A stretch of DNA of 37,973 bases from Plantago elongata (taxonomy: Eukaryota > Streptophyta > Magnoliopsida > Lamiales > Plantaginaceae). Numbering within the stretch: the stretch's first letter is position 1; each line of letters starts with the position of its first letter. The translations under genes and the position numbers were made by a program. Where the stretch lies: positions 1 through 37,973 of the forward strand of contig JAYMSP010000982.1 of the NCBI GenBank assembly GCA_036897095.1, read 5' to 3'. Positions 23,242-34,378 of the stretch are shown piece by piece. The notes beneath the pieces are model-generated. The model was not told the origin of the DNA and did not search any database. It saw nothing but the letters and a program-made list of their open reading frames with translations.

Positions 23242-26200
23242 TCATATCCGAGCAACATAAGAGTTGGCTTGAGTGACATATCTAACCCACCGATATGGAT
23301 TGGAAGCTTTTGATTTCTTTGCTATCTGTAAATACTTCACCTACATCAAGGCACAACATTGGTTTAGACAACATGAATATTGACAAGATGATGTATGCTA
23401 GCAATAGCATCAATTTACCTAGCTTAGTAAAGAATGTTATCTGCCATTCCACAAAATGAAGGAAATGAGAAAGAGGTAAACGGTGTTATGCCCCATTCCC
23501 AACTATTAAGTTGTATGGTCAAATGTCAAGGCGATCATGCAGGCTGAAAAGATAAACTCAAGTATAGAAGTGTCCAGTTAGGAACACTACTTTTGGAACT
23601 TGTTGCATTTAATGGGCTGAAATTTATCTTACATATGCAGTTATGTACAATTAGTGGAGTGACATTACGGTGACTATTAATTTGGTACTTATGAAACAAT
23701 TTTCATATTATTGAGTAGGTATCAGTTGTAGTCAGGAGTCCAACTGCCATTCAGAAAATAACGAGTTTTGTGCCAGACATTTTTAATGTTGTCAGTTTGT
23801 CCATTCTGGTCATGAAACAGTATTCACCAATTCTTTGTTTTGTTTTGTTTTTTTTTATTTTTACGTTTTCTAATCATCTCTTTTCGAAAAAAATAATGTG
23901 AATAGCGACACCTTTAATTTTGGACGGAGAGAGATATAGCCTAAATTCTTTGACATAATGGGGGAGCAGGCGTGCATTTTAACACTAGTTACATGTAGAG
24001 TTGTGTTCAGCTGTGATGAAATATACTATCTATCAATCATAAGATGATGCAATGCCACAAGTAATGCATGCAAGCTGCATCCTCACTGTCATAACTAGCT
24101 CGCAAGTTGCAAGGGTACTATGCATCAGTAAAACAATTACCTGTAGCCTTGAAGGATTATACATGGGTATTGTGAAGGTCATACTCACTGGCCCAGCTTC
24201 TTTAGTGATATTTCCTGTGTTACCATGACAATGAATGGGAGAGAATTACAGGTTACCAGCTGAAATTGATTATAAACTCAAATCATATGTAACAATTTCG
24301 AGTTATGTAATTGTACCATGAAACTCATGGGAAAAATTCAGCTTTGCACGTAGAGTGTGTTCAGATCCACCAACAATCTGTAATGCACGATGATTTGTTA
24401 GGGACTATTTTCGAACAAAGTAACAGCAACAATAACTAAATACTAAAAGTCAGAGATGATTTTATACAAGAGGAGGTAGAAAGATGCATCACCTTCTTCA
24501 TATTCCACTCCAGCCTCTTGTTTGATTCTTTGAAATCAGCAGCTTGTCCAACTACTCCAGGCTCCAACTCAAAATTAACTCTATAATCCAAAATGGAATA
24601 AAGTAAATTATGAAGCACTTAATGCAATAATAAGTGTGCAAATGTATAAAACTTCACAACTTCCAGAATTCAAAGTTATTCGAGCTTTCCGATAAGACTC
24701 TGAAATAAAATTTTACGGACGCATATGTTAAAAAAAAAGTAGCATAAAAACCCATGAGACAGTTCCATACAAGAAACATTACCTTGTTGTACATGACGGC
24801 AGCGGCATTTCTACTTGAATAGTGTTAGCAGTGATGCTTGAAGGAAACTCAGCACGAACTTTAAGAATCACTTCAGCCTAAATTGCGGCGACAAAAGAAA
24901 AGCATATAGTTAACTCCATGCTCCAATAGTCCAATCACATTCAAATTCTTTAAAATGCAAAATAACCAGTATTTACCTTAAGGGTTCCAGCTTCTTCAAT
25001 TAACGTATTAACAGAGAAAGGGGGCTTGAATTCCTGTGTGATACGATAGTTCATGACAGGGAATTCCCCGTCCGATGGTACCTGATAAGTGACAAGGAAT
25101 AATAACATTAATCTTGGCATATCAAGTACCTATCCCGTTGCTGTAAATCAGCGAACTTACGGATCATGACATTTATAGGTGAATATTCAGTAGTTAATTA
25201 TCTCCATGTATATACAAGACTATGAGGCAATTTATTGGGGAAGATAATTCACACAAGGCATTAAACCTATTACTTCAAACAGTACTCCTATTCTTGACGA
25301 TCATGGTCAGGTATTTAGCTTGAAAATAAGCAAGCCATATGATTTCACTAAGAATACTAATTCCAAGAAGATCAAAAGGGAATGTAAGTCAGAAAGCATC
25401 CTGCACCACTAACCAAAGATAGTGTTCTATCAACATCAAAGCTATCCAGATGAACAGATTCGTGGAAATTGCAATCATCCAGAATAACTGGTCCAGCCCC
25501 AGAAGAGCCACTATAACCTGCAGAGGCAATATATTGCATTGAGTAATTGGTGTTCATAACTCATGCTCAAAATATGTTTACTGCTATATCAGTAAGAGGT
25601 TAATATATCTTCTAATCGATAAGTCATGAATTGAAAGTTAAAACAATAAAGATATTTTCATTGTAAAATACATTAACATTAGTATTACCATAATTTGGGG
25701 TTCCATTTCTTCCGATGGACAGGTCATCATTTAGGGCTAATTTGATTTCAGGATTCCCAGTCAGATAACTCTTCATTTGAATCGTCCCATCGATTTCGGA
25801 TGTTAATATGTATCCCTGTTCGGAATTAGATTGCCAAAAATATTTCAGTATGAGGGAGAATAAACTGAAAATCAGATGACAAGGAGGATATGCATTTAAA
25901 GAAGCATACTATTATGAAGAGTGGATGAATTAGAAAACAAAAAACTAACAAATATTTGTCTCAAGTTTCCTCGCACACTAGCAGCAACTCTAGTGTTAAT
26001 ACTTCTAAAATCTGCTTGTTGCGAAATTTTTTCAAGACTCTTGGTTACTCATCCCAATGAATTAAATGAAGTGCCTTGAACAACCCCCTGCCACAACAAC
26101 TGAGATGAAAAACTGTAGGTAATTCCATAAAATTAGAGCATGACTTACACTAGAACTGAAGGTCACACTTATTTTCTCGATTATATCAACAAAGATTTCC

Positions 26201-28628
26201 TCCCTCTTCCTGCCCCCAGGTTCATGGGCCACAACAGATTTTGTAACTGCAGTCCCAGGCATCCGTTTGTTCCCTTGCTGCAAAACATAGAAGTAGTTGG
26301 AATCAGAGAAGTAAATCGTTTGAAATAAACTCAGTTGAAATGAATACTATAGCATAAGAATATAAAATCAAGAAACAGTGATTCTTTTGGTCTATATATT
26401 GGTATTGGTTAGCGTGTGTTTGTATGCTAGAGAGCTTAGTACCATAAACAGGGATGCAGGACCAAGGGGTGGCATGCGTGCAGCATCAACCACAATTGGC
26501 TCATTGAATATGAAAGACTTCAACACTTCAGTAGATGTTGTTTGGACATAACCAAAATCCTGCAATTAGAAAATAACATACATCACAAGATTCAACATAT
26601 TAACCAAAAACTTACATGTATACCATGCTAACAATATTATGTGCAAAGGGCATTGTCAGAGTGTTGCTTTTTGTACAGTACTTACTACAACTTCATCAAG
26701 AAGCTCATACACAAGAACAAAATTCTTTCGCAGTGATTCTTCGTTAAGAACTCCAAGGTAATCTTTGATGACCCGGGCAATCCTTTGCAGAAGCTCCAAT
26801 GCCAACGAGGGCGACAAGTTATTCCTAGTGGTTGCAACAAAAAGCAGGCCAACCACCTTCACGTGAAAGTAGTTTACGCCATCTAGATTCTGATGATGAA
26901 TACAAAAACAAAAACAAAATTATATCAGATCCAAATTTACAAATAGAACATGAATGCAGTACTATTCACACAAATCAATCTAAATCAGTTGAAAATGGGC
27001 AGTGGACAGAGAAAAAAACTAATTAATTCCATAATGGACCGAATACAGTTACATTTTGGATAAGTACCATAACATCTCTGGCGAGCTACCCAAAACAACC
27101 CACTTCAACACACACAGTAATTGAAGTGCTTATTACAGATTGACCAAAGACTATTATTGCACACTAAAAATTATTATTTGTGTGCTAAAAGCCTGAAGCA
27201 TGTCCTGAAATTGATGAGTAAAGGGCAATACTCAAATAATTAAAATACCCACAAAGACAGGTGGTGCTTCCTCCTTGCCATCTTCTTTCCAGAACTTTAC
27301 TTTCCGGAAAAATATTTCTGCACTTCCTTTCTGTACATCACCACGATCTGCATAGTCACAACAATACAATCAGGAAATATATACAAGTGTGGTATAGAAG
27401 ATGCTGGAAGAAAAAGACTAAAGAAACAAATCGAACTAAGTCCCCATCTTAACTCAAGATGAGAATTAAATCTTCACTAGCAAGTAATACGTGACATTCT
27501 TACAGTAAAGAACAAGAAAAAAGTCCTCAAATCATCATGGGTGTTAAATAATTACGGTAAAAGTTAGATTAGATGACACCCCTTGGCAAGAAAAAAGTCC
27601 TCAACTCGTCAAACTTGCTACTTATCAAGGATGTGGAGATCAATTCCATAACATTTCAGTAATATCTATGCTAGCAAGAAAGCCTATCAGTTATGATCTT
27701 CTAAAGTTGGACAACACCCAAACAAACAAATGCTCCAATAGCAGAAGGTATAGGAGTATTACATCACCGGTGAAAACTAATCATTTCATACAGTTGGAAT
27801 GAGGCTTCTGCACCCCAAAACAACCTTCTTATAAAATATAGACTTATCAAAGTTATACTTGATTCCGACATATATCGCAGATATTTTAAGTGGCCTGAAA
27901 TCTCATATTGCCCAAAACTAAACTCCTCCAGATATCTATCTATCATTCGTCAAGCTAAGTAGAATCTTTAACAGGTGAAATGAGGCATTTGCACCCCAGA
28001 GCAACCTTCTAGAAGTATAGAAGTTATACTTAATTCCGGCATAAACCTCAGATCTTTTAACTAGCCTGAAATCTCATATTGCCCAAAACTAAACTCCTCC
28101 AGATATCTACCTATCACTCCTCAAGCTAAGTAACTTCTTTAAAAGGTGAAATGACTAATGAGGCACTTGCACCCAAAACAACCTTCTAGAAGTATAGGAG
28201 TTATACTTAATTCTGATATAAATCTCATATTTCTCCAGATATCTATCTATCACTCAGATCAATAGCAACTTTAAGAAATGGAATTAGATACTTAAACATA
28301 GATCAGTAGATCATAGTATTCCAATAAACCCAATCATTCTAAGCCTTTGTTAGCAATTGCAAATAACCGAGCTACAGCTCGGTAGCAATATCCGGCGAAC
28401 ACAATGAGGTGAAATGCAATAATCAGAAGCAAATAAGAAATCAAATAGAGCGATACAGATGAGATCGCAAATAGGCGATGCACAATCATCATCGAGACAA
28501 AAGCAGAATTGAAATCTGAAAATGATTGACTGAATTCAGTAGTTGAGCATGCAATAGATTGAAAACTTACAATCTCGGAAGACGATGTTATCACCTCTCT
28601 GTGAGAGGACGAAGAACTGAGAGATCAT
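23242..28628 (-). CDS. AP4M: AP-4 complex subunit mu (medium adaptin)
   Basis: Cargo-binding medium subunit of the AP-4 adaptor at the trans-Golgi, which in plants helps sort vacuolar proteins. Thirteen coding exons, in transcript order: 28571-28628, 27253-27347, 26686-26889, 26443-26559, 26149-26277, 25689-25815, 25414-25517, 24977-25081, 24783-24877, 24493-24580, 24317-24377, 24141-24214, 23242-23340. They total 1356 nt, 451 aa, all GT-AG and in phase. The N-terminus MISQFFVLSQRGDNIVFRDY begins the longin-like domain (about 1-140), with TTRNNLSPSLALELLQRIA inside. The mu homology domain (about 180-451) has REEIFVDIIEKISVTFSSSG, NEP-type linker sequences before it, and the end RWVRYVTQANSYVARI. 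The Arabidopsis protein is, from memory, also 451 aa and nearly collinear. Intron 1 (1.2 kb) contains a triplicated block. No damage is seen, so the gene looks intact. Confidence 0.97.
27769..28270. repeat. Triplicated block in AP-4 mu intron 1
   Basis: Three tandem copies begin with GGTGAAA at 27769, 27974 and 28145. Shared landmarks are TTGCACCCC or similar, CAACCTTCTAGAAGTATAG, GAAATCTCATATTGCCC and CTCCTCCAGATATCTA. The copies are about 205, 171 and 126 bp. The third lacks the middle part around GAAATCTCATATTGCCC. Confidence 0.85.
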
Positions 28629-30231
28629 GGTGGATGGTGATTGTGTGAGCTCAAACTGTTCGAACAAACTCAACTCAGAATTTACAAACTACCAGATCGA
28701 TGGGGCGTGTTTGGTTACCCTTTGTTGGATGAAAGTGAAACTAGTAAGTTTTCCGGTTCAACCAGATCAAATGCCACTTCATTCTTATTTAAAACATGTG
28801 TAGACGAGTAAATATTACAATGTTCAGTAAATTATTATCGAATAACACATATATGAATGGGAGAAGTACTTAATTCAGTTTGCCTCAGAGATGTAGAAGA
28901 TTATTCTTGTGCCTGCCTACTGACTATGTACATGTACGATTAAAATAAGGTAAAAATAGTAAACATAATAAGAATACCAATCTAATTAGGTAATACTACG
29001 TCAACCCAAATAAAAGGTCACCTCACCTCCATCTACCCCCCCCCCCCCCCCCCCCCCCCCCTCCCGGTTGACTTGAAATCAAATGTGAGGGTCAGTCCTT
29101 CCATAAGCTTGATCGGGGTGGGGGTAGGACTGGAGTGCAATTTACCCTGAATCTTTGGTTAAAACGTTTGTAGAAATGTGGTGAGCTGATGCATATTGTG
29201 TTCAAATATTTATGGGTTCGATTCCGAAATAAGTGAATATTTTTGTATAAGAGAAAGATAAATTTGTCCAAGGAATGTACTTCTAATATTGTTTAGGGAT
29301 CCCAAATGAAATAATAAATAATTAATATTACTATATATTATACAAATGATTGATGTAAACTAGTATATGTGAAATTGTAAATGCTTGTCCAAAATTATCA
29401 ATAGTATTGTAAAAATATTTTTAAAACTGCGATATGAAATTCCGCCTAAACTCGCCCAAATCCCAAAGTTTCAATTCGAAAAATTATAACTTTATAATTG
29501 GGATGAAATTGAAACGTGAAAAATATGTCCCAATCCCATATCCCGACTCCAACCCTAACTGCAGAAGAGCCCTGTGAGGCTGTGATCCATGATTCGCTAC
29601 CTTGTCTTATTGTCTTTTATATTACTTTTAAATCTCGTAGATATAACGCGGCACCAATCCGGATCGATATGAAACGTGAAAAAAAAAGATGTGAAATCTT
29701 CTTTAAAATTTGATGATGATGATTATGATTATGGTAATGTTTTTTATGATCATTGTAACATGAGACTGATAGTTTGTGTTTGTAATAATAACAATCATTA
29801 TAACGTTTTAGCTGTCTTTTTGCAATATTACTTCACATTCTGATTTTATTACATTCATGGATGAAACATTGGAACGAACGTTAAAGATTTCCATCTTCTA
29901 GAACGAAAATTATTGTGAAACATCTCCAACTAAAGACAAGTGTTTGACATTTTTAAGTTCACGTTGTACTTGTAACTTGAGTGGCCAATTGATATGTAAT
30001 CTTTCCGTTCTGGACTTAGCTTTTTGTTGGTCTAGATAAATATTTTTAATTAAAGAATAAATAAAGTAGGAGAACTTATAATAGAGTAAGAAAAAAGTGA
30101 ATAAAGTATGAAAAAATACAAAAACTTTTGAAAGTCTAAATTTTTATTAGAGTCTTGCAATATTGTATACTAATTGTGCGACGTTGTGTGTAAATTGTGG
30201 ATTTTTGTGTATTTGCAAATTGTGTATTATT
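28629..30231. other. Upstream region of AP-4 mu, no gene seen
   Basis: It would hold the AP-4 mu promoter, which reads leftwards, nearest 28629. Beyond that lie the C-tract at 29036 and AT-rich DNA. A stretch at 30000-30150 with AATAAAGTAGGAGAA and GTGAATAAAGTATG-like phrases resembles decayed Stowaway-type MITE sequence. Confidence 0.4.
29036..29061 (+). repeat. Poly-C tract, 26 bases
   Basis: An unbroken run of 26 cytosines is followed by TCCCGG. Its length in the real genome is uncertain, since long homopolymers are often mis-sized in assemblies. Confidence 0.9.
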
Positions 30232-30650
30232 GTATACTAACATAAAATTACAAAAACCACCACTGCTAGATGCCCCATTTGCATATTAGTGCCCAGTGTT
30301 TGAACAATTATGTCAGTGTTCAAAATCGAGTTATCAATTACAAATAGACCCATTGGTCAATGCCGGTGTTGATATCAGCTCACCGAACACACGCCCTTGT
30401 CCACGTGGGATTCCATGTCATCTGGGGCTATTTGTAATTGAATTTGAAGTCGTTTTCACCTGTTGAATGGAAGTCAATACTGGGTTTACATGTAATTGAC
30501 TTAGAACTAGCATGGGTCTATCTGTAATTATGAAATAACAAAACTAGCCGTTAGTTACCGTTGTTTTTCAAAAAATTACCCCTTTCCCTTATAAATGTTG
30601 TTCTTTTGTCCAATTTTCTTCATGTTTGTCCATCCTTTTCACAAATCAAA

Positions 30651-31163
30651 GCAATGCAAAATCATTCCTCAAGTTGTGATGGAAGGGTTGTTTCATGCCG
30701 CAAGTTCGGTTGTGATATGTTGACGACGTTAGTTGTTTTGGGCAGTACGAAGAACCACGAAAGATTGTACTACTGTTGTCCCGATCACAGTTAGTCTCAT
30801 TGGTATCTAAGAGATGATGGAACTGCTACTTGCTCTTCTTCTCAACCACCTTTTCAACAACATCAACAACAAGTGGAAGAAGAAATCATGCAGCCAAGAG
30901 TCGTGCAAAATGGTGATGCAGATAGCTCCTTTAGGAAACTTGCTGCAATAGACCTAGTTTTATTAGGAGTATTACTATCTTGTGTCATAGTGAAGCTTAT
31001 CATATGCTCCAATGTATCAAAAAATATGTGTAATGATTGCAATGAAATGAAAGTTATTGAAGGAAAAGATAATGTTCTACTTCATAAATACTACAAAAGT
31101 CTGAAACATATTGTACTTCAGTGTTCATACCAAAATACCAAACTAAGCAACAAAAGACAATAG
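30651..31163 (+). pseudogene. GRF-type zinc finger plus transmembrane protein, broken
   Basis: One frame runs from the ATG at 30651 to the stop at 31161-31163, interrupted by a TAG at 30792-30794. Before that stop it reads CRKFGC, then HERLYYCCPD, the core of a degenerate GRF zinc finger (usual pattern CxC, then GRxFYxCP, then a final Cys before a W). After it comes SHWYLRDDG, in which the expected final Cys appears to be Ser. A hydrophobic helix, AIDLVLLGVLLSCVIVKLII, follows a Gln-rich linker, matching plant proteins annotated as At4g04775-like. Its role is unknown. It sits where a second gene would lie in a MuDR-type element. The domain order is seen; the family name is from memory. Confidence 0.6.
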
Positions 31164-31224
31164 ATTGTGGTCAAATCAATGGTTCACATTTCAAGTACTT
31201 AAATCACCAAGAAGAATTCATGAT

Positions 31225-32100
31225 TCATTCTTGAGAGAACACATCATGTTGTATAAGATTTTGGCTTGACTGTCCATCTACTCTTCTGACCCTTTTGCCT
31301 CTCTTTGGTCTTGATGAACCTGCTGCACTAGTAGAAGATGCATTTGTATTTACACCACTCCTCTTTCTCTTGGACTGCAAGCATAGGATCACTAGTAAAT
31401 TATTGTGAACAAAGGCAGTCCAACTATAATTAAACAAAGACAGTAAAGGAGCTAGCAAGTGTTAAACCTGTGATGGAGCACCTCCAGTTCCACCACTTCC
31501 ACCAGCTCCACCAATTTTGCCTCCACCTCTGCCACCAACACCGCTAGTTCTGCCTCCACCCCTGCAACCAACACCACTAGTTGTACTTGCACCACTTCCA
31601 CCAGCACCATTTCTTTCACTAAGGTGTTTATTAGGCTAACATGTACAAAAATTACAAGAGTTAGACTGAAAGTATATAACTTTGAATGTAAGAAAGTGAA
31701 AACTTGACAGTAAAATGAAAAAGAGAAAGGCACTTACACATTTTCTTTTGTTGTGGCATGTCTCTCCAAATGTACTGCACTTGTCTGCTGCCCTAAGTGA
31801 CTGGGTAAGTTTTGCTCCTTTTGGTTGCTCACTTGGATGCCTTAATTCTTTGCACACAGGCCTTCATACAGGTCTTCTCACACTAGGAGGCATGCAAACA
31901 TCTGTCAAATCTGATGGCCAAAATTGGTGTTGTGGTATGGGATACATAACAACATCATAAGTACTAACAAATATAGCTTTGGTGTGATTTGATGAGATAT
32001 ATTGGACTGGATCTTCCCTACAATGCTGAAGAGCTAACCATGACTTATCTCCCATCTCCTACAATCACAGGTCCTCAAATCCAAGTTACAATCACAGAGG
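31225..32100 (-). pseudogene. MURA transposase, C-terminal remnant
   Basis: The minus strand encodes the end of a Mutator-like transposase: YISSNHTKAIFVSTYD, then VVMYPIPQHQFWP, PPSVRRPV, EQPKGAKLTQSLRAADKC and CHNKRKC. These match the post-SWIM region and zinc knuckle of plant MURA proteins. An in-frame TGA (31864-31866) replaces a codon between RRPV and RPVCKE. The knuckle, normally CxxCGExGHNKRxC, reads CSTFGETCHNKRKC, so the second Cys is lost and a Gly became Cys. After a possible donor (GTAAGT, near 31730) a Gly-rich stretch (about 31455-31625) and a basic, Ser-rich end (to 31225) look like further exons. The DDE catalytic domain and SWIM core are missing. Confidence 0.75.
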
Positions 32101-32836
32101 CACAAGCTATTTCAAGTACAACACAAAAAACTATAACAATCAAAAAGCAATACTCCCTGTTTTCGACTACAATTTCGACACACAACATTTTGAATACGTG
32201 TTGGTCATCAAAATATATCTAAAACAGGCTCAATTTTGCAACTATCAAAATCGGAAAAAAAAAAAAAGACATGATTTTTACGTTCGAAAATTCTAATACC
32301 GGCCACACAAAGCTCATATTGTGAAATTCTTCTCATCTAAGCTATCTTTGACATAATACAGGTCCAAAATACACCGAAAAACCATACGTACTAACCTTCA
32401 ACTCAGTCGAAACGCATGTTTTCCCCCCACAGTGGCAATCGAAAATGCAACCAACTCAAAATTACGACTAATAGCACCGAATGTGATGTAGGAGATCAAT
32501 TTTCAGTTCAATTTAATGGTCGATCGCCCTTGCTTAGGGTTTTGCAGAGAACGAGTATGGAGGTGGCTTTTTGGCGGGTTTATGGTGAATACGAAGGGTT
32601 TGGGTTTTTTTAATGGAAGTCAGGTTTTGTTTATTGTTTTGTTTTGTCAATTACAGATAAATTCATACCACATAACAGCCAGATCAACGCCACATAAGCA
32701 ATTCATGCCAACTCATCGTCGAAGTCAATGCCGGAGATGAAAAATGGGTTTGAATGTAATTGTTCAAATACTGAGTACTAATATGTAATTAAGTCAAACG
32801 ACGAGGGTGGTTTATGTAATTCGCCATGTATATTAA

Positions 32837-33050
32837 TTGTGCGGCTGAATTTTTTTTGTCTAGAAATCTCAGGAGAGTTTCTCATGAAAAAATAGTAAAT
32901 AATAAAATAAGAGATATATTACTATTACACTGATAGTGAAATATAAAAAATTTCAAAATAAGAATATAAAGTGGAATTTGAGACGAACTAAAAATAAAGT
33001 GAAAAGTTGAGTTCAGAATAGATGAATGGAGTATAAAATTAATTTGCTGA
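32837..33050. mobile_element. Possible decayed Stowaway-type MITE
   Basis: The stretch AATTTGAGACGAACTAAAAATAAAG and the end GATGAATGGAGTATA resemble the inner and outer ends of Stowaway elements (usual GGACGGACTAAAAA and GGACGGAGGGAGTA). The left end is unclear. Low confidence. Confidence 0.3.
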
Positions 33051-33373
33051 AGGTTGAATCGCCCTTTGATGCTTATAAAAGGTTGATGTATCAAATCGAG
33101 ATACTGTATTCTTGAATTTTAGAAGAGAAGCATGAATTGGGTAAAGTGAGAGAGCCGACTTTCATTACCAAAGCATAGAAATTTTACAGGATTAGGGTCA
33201 GATACTCAGATATATTAAGGAGCTAGGATTCTCCTCCTAAATGATAGGATTAGATTGTACGAATTAGGAGTCTAGAATATTATGTAGTAAATTTTGTCTA
33301 TATATTATACAGAATCCCAGATAGTAATAAAATCATCTCATTCAACCAATCTATTTATTTCCATATGGTATCA
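33050..33373 (+). mobile_element. Copia-type LTR 3' part with primer-binding site
   Basis: A TATA-like CTATATATTATA at about 33298 is followed by TAATAAAATC and an end TTTCCA at 33363. Two bases later comes TGGTATCA (33366-33373), the standard start of the primer-binding site complementary to the 3' end of initiator Met-tRNA in Copia elements. The 5' limit of the LTR is not resolved, no gag or pol follows, and I find no second LTR copy downstream. Confidence 0.5.
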
Positions 33374-33491
33374 CAAGTTTCTCACGAGCAACAACAAAAG
33401 TTGTCAGGCCCGCTTGATGACCTATAATTGCCGCCACCTACTACTTCTCTTCTCCAATTCTTATGTACACACGGTTACAGTTCCAGTTCTA

Positions 33492-33966
33492 ATGACTCGC
33501 AGTGAAGGACGTCGTCTCAAAGGTGGATCCGAGACAATGGACATTAGCCAACTGCCAACCTATACGTACAGCTCCTAGTGAAATTGTTCTTAAGCGCTGC
33601 AAGCATGCCTGGCGTGGCTTGGTCACATTCCACCTTGCACTTGCTGTTTACATGTTTGCCAACGCATCCGCATTGAAGGAAAATAGGGAAAAAGCGAAAG
33701 CTCATGATGTTCTGCCAGAAGCTGCTTCAACTCCAATCGTCGTCGAAGATGTTCCTGTCCAACAACAGCTTATTTATACTCGGCCCATTGAAAGTCCTTT
33801 GATGGTTCGACAACCTATCAGAGAGGAACAACAACGTGAACTTTTCAAGTGGATATTGGAGGAGAAAAGAAATCTAAAACCCGATAGAGAAGAGAAGAAG
33901 AGAGTCGACAAAGAGAAGGCTATTCTCAAGAAGTTTATTCGTGCAAAGCACATACCAAAATTTTAA
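33492..33966 (+). pseudogene. Frameshifted copy of a conserved plant gene of unknown function
   Basis: A long frame ending at the TAA before 33967 encodes a protein with a putative membrane-spanning HAWRGLVTFHLALAVYMFA, then ENREKAKAHDVLP, YTRPIESPLMVRQPI, QQRELFKWILEEKR and a basic end AKHIPKF. I recognise the style of a conserved small plant protein family without a known role, but cannot name it. This frame has no ATG at its start; it opens after a TGA. The only nearby ATG (33492) starts a second frame, MTRSEGRRLKGG to LPTYTYSS, that stops at about 33578. A one-base shift near 33570-33580 would join the two. The missing introns and the LTR just upstream suggest a retrocopy. A real 3' exon with a splice acceptor at 33499-33500 is the alternative. 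Confidence 0.5.
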
Positions 33967-34378
33967 GTTACGTTCCTCATGTAATATATATAAGTACTGT
34001 GTGTTGTCTGTCAATGGTAGACAATTAGACATAGGATTGATTAATTCTGCATAGTTAGCTATGGATCAGCCACTGGTAAAAACCAAGTCCGATGCAAAGC
34101 AGTACTCGTACGCAGCAAAAAAACAATATTCGTAAGCAGCAAAAATTTTAACTAGGCCTCGTCAGTTAGTTATCCAATATAGAAAGCAGAATCTCCAAGT
34201 AAATATAACTATACACGAATACAAACGTGAAATTTCTCTCAAGCAAGCACAATCTAGTGAACCATGTACAAAGTGGTTTCATAGGGTCACTTGCAATATC
34301 CATATATGAACCTTGTAATCTGTTGCAGCACGTCGCATGAACTAAAGTACAATACTCGGAATCAAGTGTACGCAAGCA
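33967..34378. other. Gap between the retrocopy and the ROP GAP gene
   Basis: It probably holds the 3' untranslated region of the ROP GAP gene on the minus strand. A direct repeat of GTA(C/A)GCAGCAAAAA lies at about 34109-34146. No other feature is seen. Confidence 0.4.

Larger units (their letters stand above)
30232..32836. mobile_element. Mutator-like element (MULE) with TIRs and 9-bp target duplication
   Basis: The ends at about 30241 and 32827 are imperfect inverted repeats. Both read AATTACA(A/T)AAACCACC, then share GCATATTAGTGCCCAGTGTTTGAACAATTA-like sequence with a few changes over some 75 bp, and weaker similarity continues further in. The flanking 9-mers GTATACTAA (30232-30240) and GTATATTAA (32828-32836) differ at one base, as expected for an aged 9-bp Mutator duplication. 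Inside are a plus-strand GRF-type/transmembrane reading frame from the left end and the 3' end of a MURA transposase gene on the minus strand from the right. This is the convergent plan of maize MuDR. The catalytic part of the transposase is deleted and both frames carry stops, so the copy is dead. Confidence 0.8.

Noticed and set aside
31452-31733. Val/Leu-rich minus-strand frame in the MULE
   Set aside because: It overlaps a Gly-rich frame that fits the known low-complexity end of MURA proteins. The Val/Leu reading is its frame shadow.
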